Source of the DNA: Gammaproteobacteria bacterium
GTDB taxonomy: Bacteria > Pseudomonadota > Gammaproteobacteria > JAABTG01
DNA length: 7,853 nt
Direction: 5' to 3'
Assembly (NCBI GenBank): GCA_030066245.1
Contig: JASJBY010000270.1
Location: 1-7,853, forward strand
Shown: positions 6,854 through 7,853 of the stretch, one piece after another
Layout: each line of letters starts with the position of its first letter
Position numbering within the stretch: position 1 is the first letter of the stretch
The notes under the pieces: model-generated
What the model was told of the DNA's origin: nothing
Database searches by the model: none
Seen by the model: only the letters and a program-made list of their open reading frames with translations
Translations under genes and position numbers: made by a program

Positions 6854-7853
6854 CTATGGCTCCTCGCCGGTGTACCGGTACACCGTGTCATTCCACTCCG
6901 GCGACTCGATGCTGGCCAGCACCGCCCGATTCACAGACTCGCGCAGCGGGCTGCCTTCCGTAAGCGCAAACCCGTATCGGTTGAGGGCGAATTTTCTCGG
7001 CAGGACAGAGAAATCGCTCTTCGGGTTCTGTCGCGCAAGGTAGCTGAGGATAGGCATGTCATAGACCACCGCATCCGCCCGGCCGTCCCGCAGCGCCTGC
7101 AGGGCAGCTTTCACGTCAGGATAGGAGCTGAAACCGATATATTTATCCGTCAGCCACTGACCGCTTGCAGTGTCGCCGACCGACGCCACCCTGACCCGCG
7201 GCAGGTCTTCCGGCCCACTCACCGAAGAGGTCAGGCTGCTCACGGTCAAGGCCGAGGCGATCACGCCGATAAACACGGACACCAGAACCAGGCTGGCATA
7301 CATCCAGACCAGGGCGACCACACGCCCCCCTGTCGTCAAGGGGAACTTGTCACCATATCCCACCGTGGTCATGGTGACCGCTGCCCACCAGAAGCCGGAG
7401 CCTACGCCCGCCACCGGCCCGCCCCCGAACTGCTCCGCGTTGCCCCTGCGCTCGAACCACCAGACCAACGCACCGAAGACCAGCAGGGCCAGGACCAGCC
7501 CGGTCAGAACCTTTGTAACCTGGATGGAGAAAAACGAGCTTAGGGTGCCGAGCCAACTGGCGCCAAAAGTGATCGGCACGGCGATCCCGAGGCTGGAAAC
7601 GTAGTAGCCGTGGGTAAAGTCGGCAAATTGCTCACGCGCTTCGCTGATGGTCAACGCACCCACGGCTACGTCGACCTCGCCCGCCCTGACTGCGGCCAGT
7701 AAGGGCTCCAGCTCGAAAGCCCGCACGGTGTATTCCTTCCCCAGGTCGTCGGCCACCGCGCGCCAGAGCTCGACGCTGATGCCGGACCAGCGCCCGTCCT
7801 CCTGCCGGATCACAAACGGCGGTGCCTCCTTGACGCCCACCAGAAGTCGCCCC
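6854..7853 (-). CDS. Glutamate-receptor-like ligand-gated K+ channel, partial
   Basis: The C-terminal 332 or so residues; the frame stays open to the window edge (RLLVGVKEAPPFVIR), so the signal peptide and first residues lie outside. Numbering here counts the GTG at 7840 as residue 1. The order is that of prokaryotic ionotropic glutamate receptors such as GluR0. The first lobe of a periplasmic amino-acid-binding domain is 1-92, with R69 in TISEAREQFADFT at the place of the arginine that binds the ligand carboxylate. A transmembrane helix is 108-129, then a pore loop with TVGYGD (159-164), the potassium selectivity filter, and a second helix 173-198. The second binding lobe is 213-316, with T224 and S226 and with D261 in VVYDMPIL at the place of the acidic residue that binds the amino group. 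There is no fourth helix, as expected for the bacterial type. Binding of an extracellular amino acid should open a potassium pore; the ligand itself is not certain. It ends 142 bases before dnaE2. Confidence 0.9.
   Translation of the reverse strand, partial: GRLLVGVKEAPPFVIRQEDGRWSGISVELWRAVADDLGKEYTVRAFELEPLLAAVRAGEVDVAVGALTISEAREQFADFTHGYYVSSLGIAVPITFGASWLGTLSSFFSIQVTKVLTGLVLALLVFGALVWWFERRGNAEQFGGGPVAGVGSGFWWAAVTMTTVGYGDKFPLTTGGRVVALVWMYASLVLVSVFIGVIASALTVSSLTSSVSGPEDLPRVRVASVGDTASGQWLTDKYIGFSSYPDVKAALQALRDGRADAVVYDMPILSYLARQNPKSDFSVLPRKFALNRYGFALTEGSPLRESVNRAVLASIESPEWNDTVYRYTGEEP
6868..6885. repeat. 18-bp perfect palindrome in the channel gene 3' end
   Basis: CGGTGTACCGGTACACCG reads the same on both strands with no loop. 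It covers the codons for VYRYTG, about five codons before the stop. It may be chance, a binding site for a dimeric protein, or RNA structure near the transcript end; no T-run follows. Confidence 0.6.

Overview
The window is high-GC bacterial DNA with every convincing gene on the minus strand. The dnaE2 gene carries a LexA site of the CTGT-N8-ACAG type, the form used by Gammaproteobacteria and Betaproteobacteria rather than the alphaproteobacterial GTTC type. Together with the general style of the proteins this suggests a gammaproteobacterium, perhaps one related to Ectothiorhodospiraceae or Chromatiales. The class is a moderate inference and the family is only a guess.

Layout, read in the direction of transcription (right to left). 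(1) 7853-6854: a ligand-gated potassium channel of the prokaryotic glutamate-receptor type, cut at its N-terminus by the window edge. (2) 6853-6712: a short gap holding the dnaE2 control region, a consensus LexA box set inside a perfect 36-bp palindrome. (3) 6711-3586: dnaE2, the error-prone DNA polymerase of SOS mutagenesis, apparently intact. (4) 3585-3285: an intergenic region with no clear gene. (5) 3284-1332: a 650-residue sodium:solute symporter, followed by a strong intrinsic terminator. (6) 1260-456: two small overlapping genes, a 77-residue two-helix membrane protein and a membrane-anchored TPR protein. (7) 455-1: no convincing gene; about 190 bp of C/T-rich imperfect tandem repeats (44-bp unit), then a stretch next to the left edge with a possible tail of another gene.

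Functionally there are three unrelated units. The channel should couple binding of an extracellular amino acid to potassium flux. DnaE2 is a damage-inducible translesion polymerase; its usual partners ImuA and ImuB are not beside it here. The symporter and the two small membrane genes lie in one direction but are separated by a terminator, so the small genes probably depend on read-through or on a promoter of their own.

No RNA gene, CRISPR array, insertion sequence or attachment site was recognised. The most notable items are the channel and the unusually long palindrome at the dnaE2 start.
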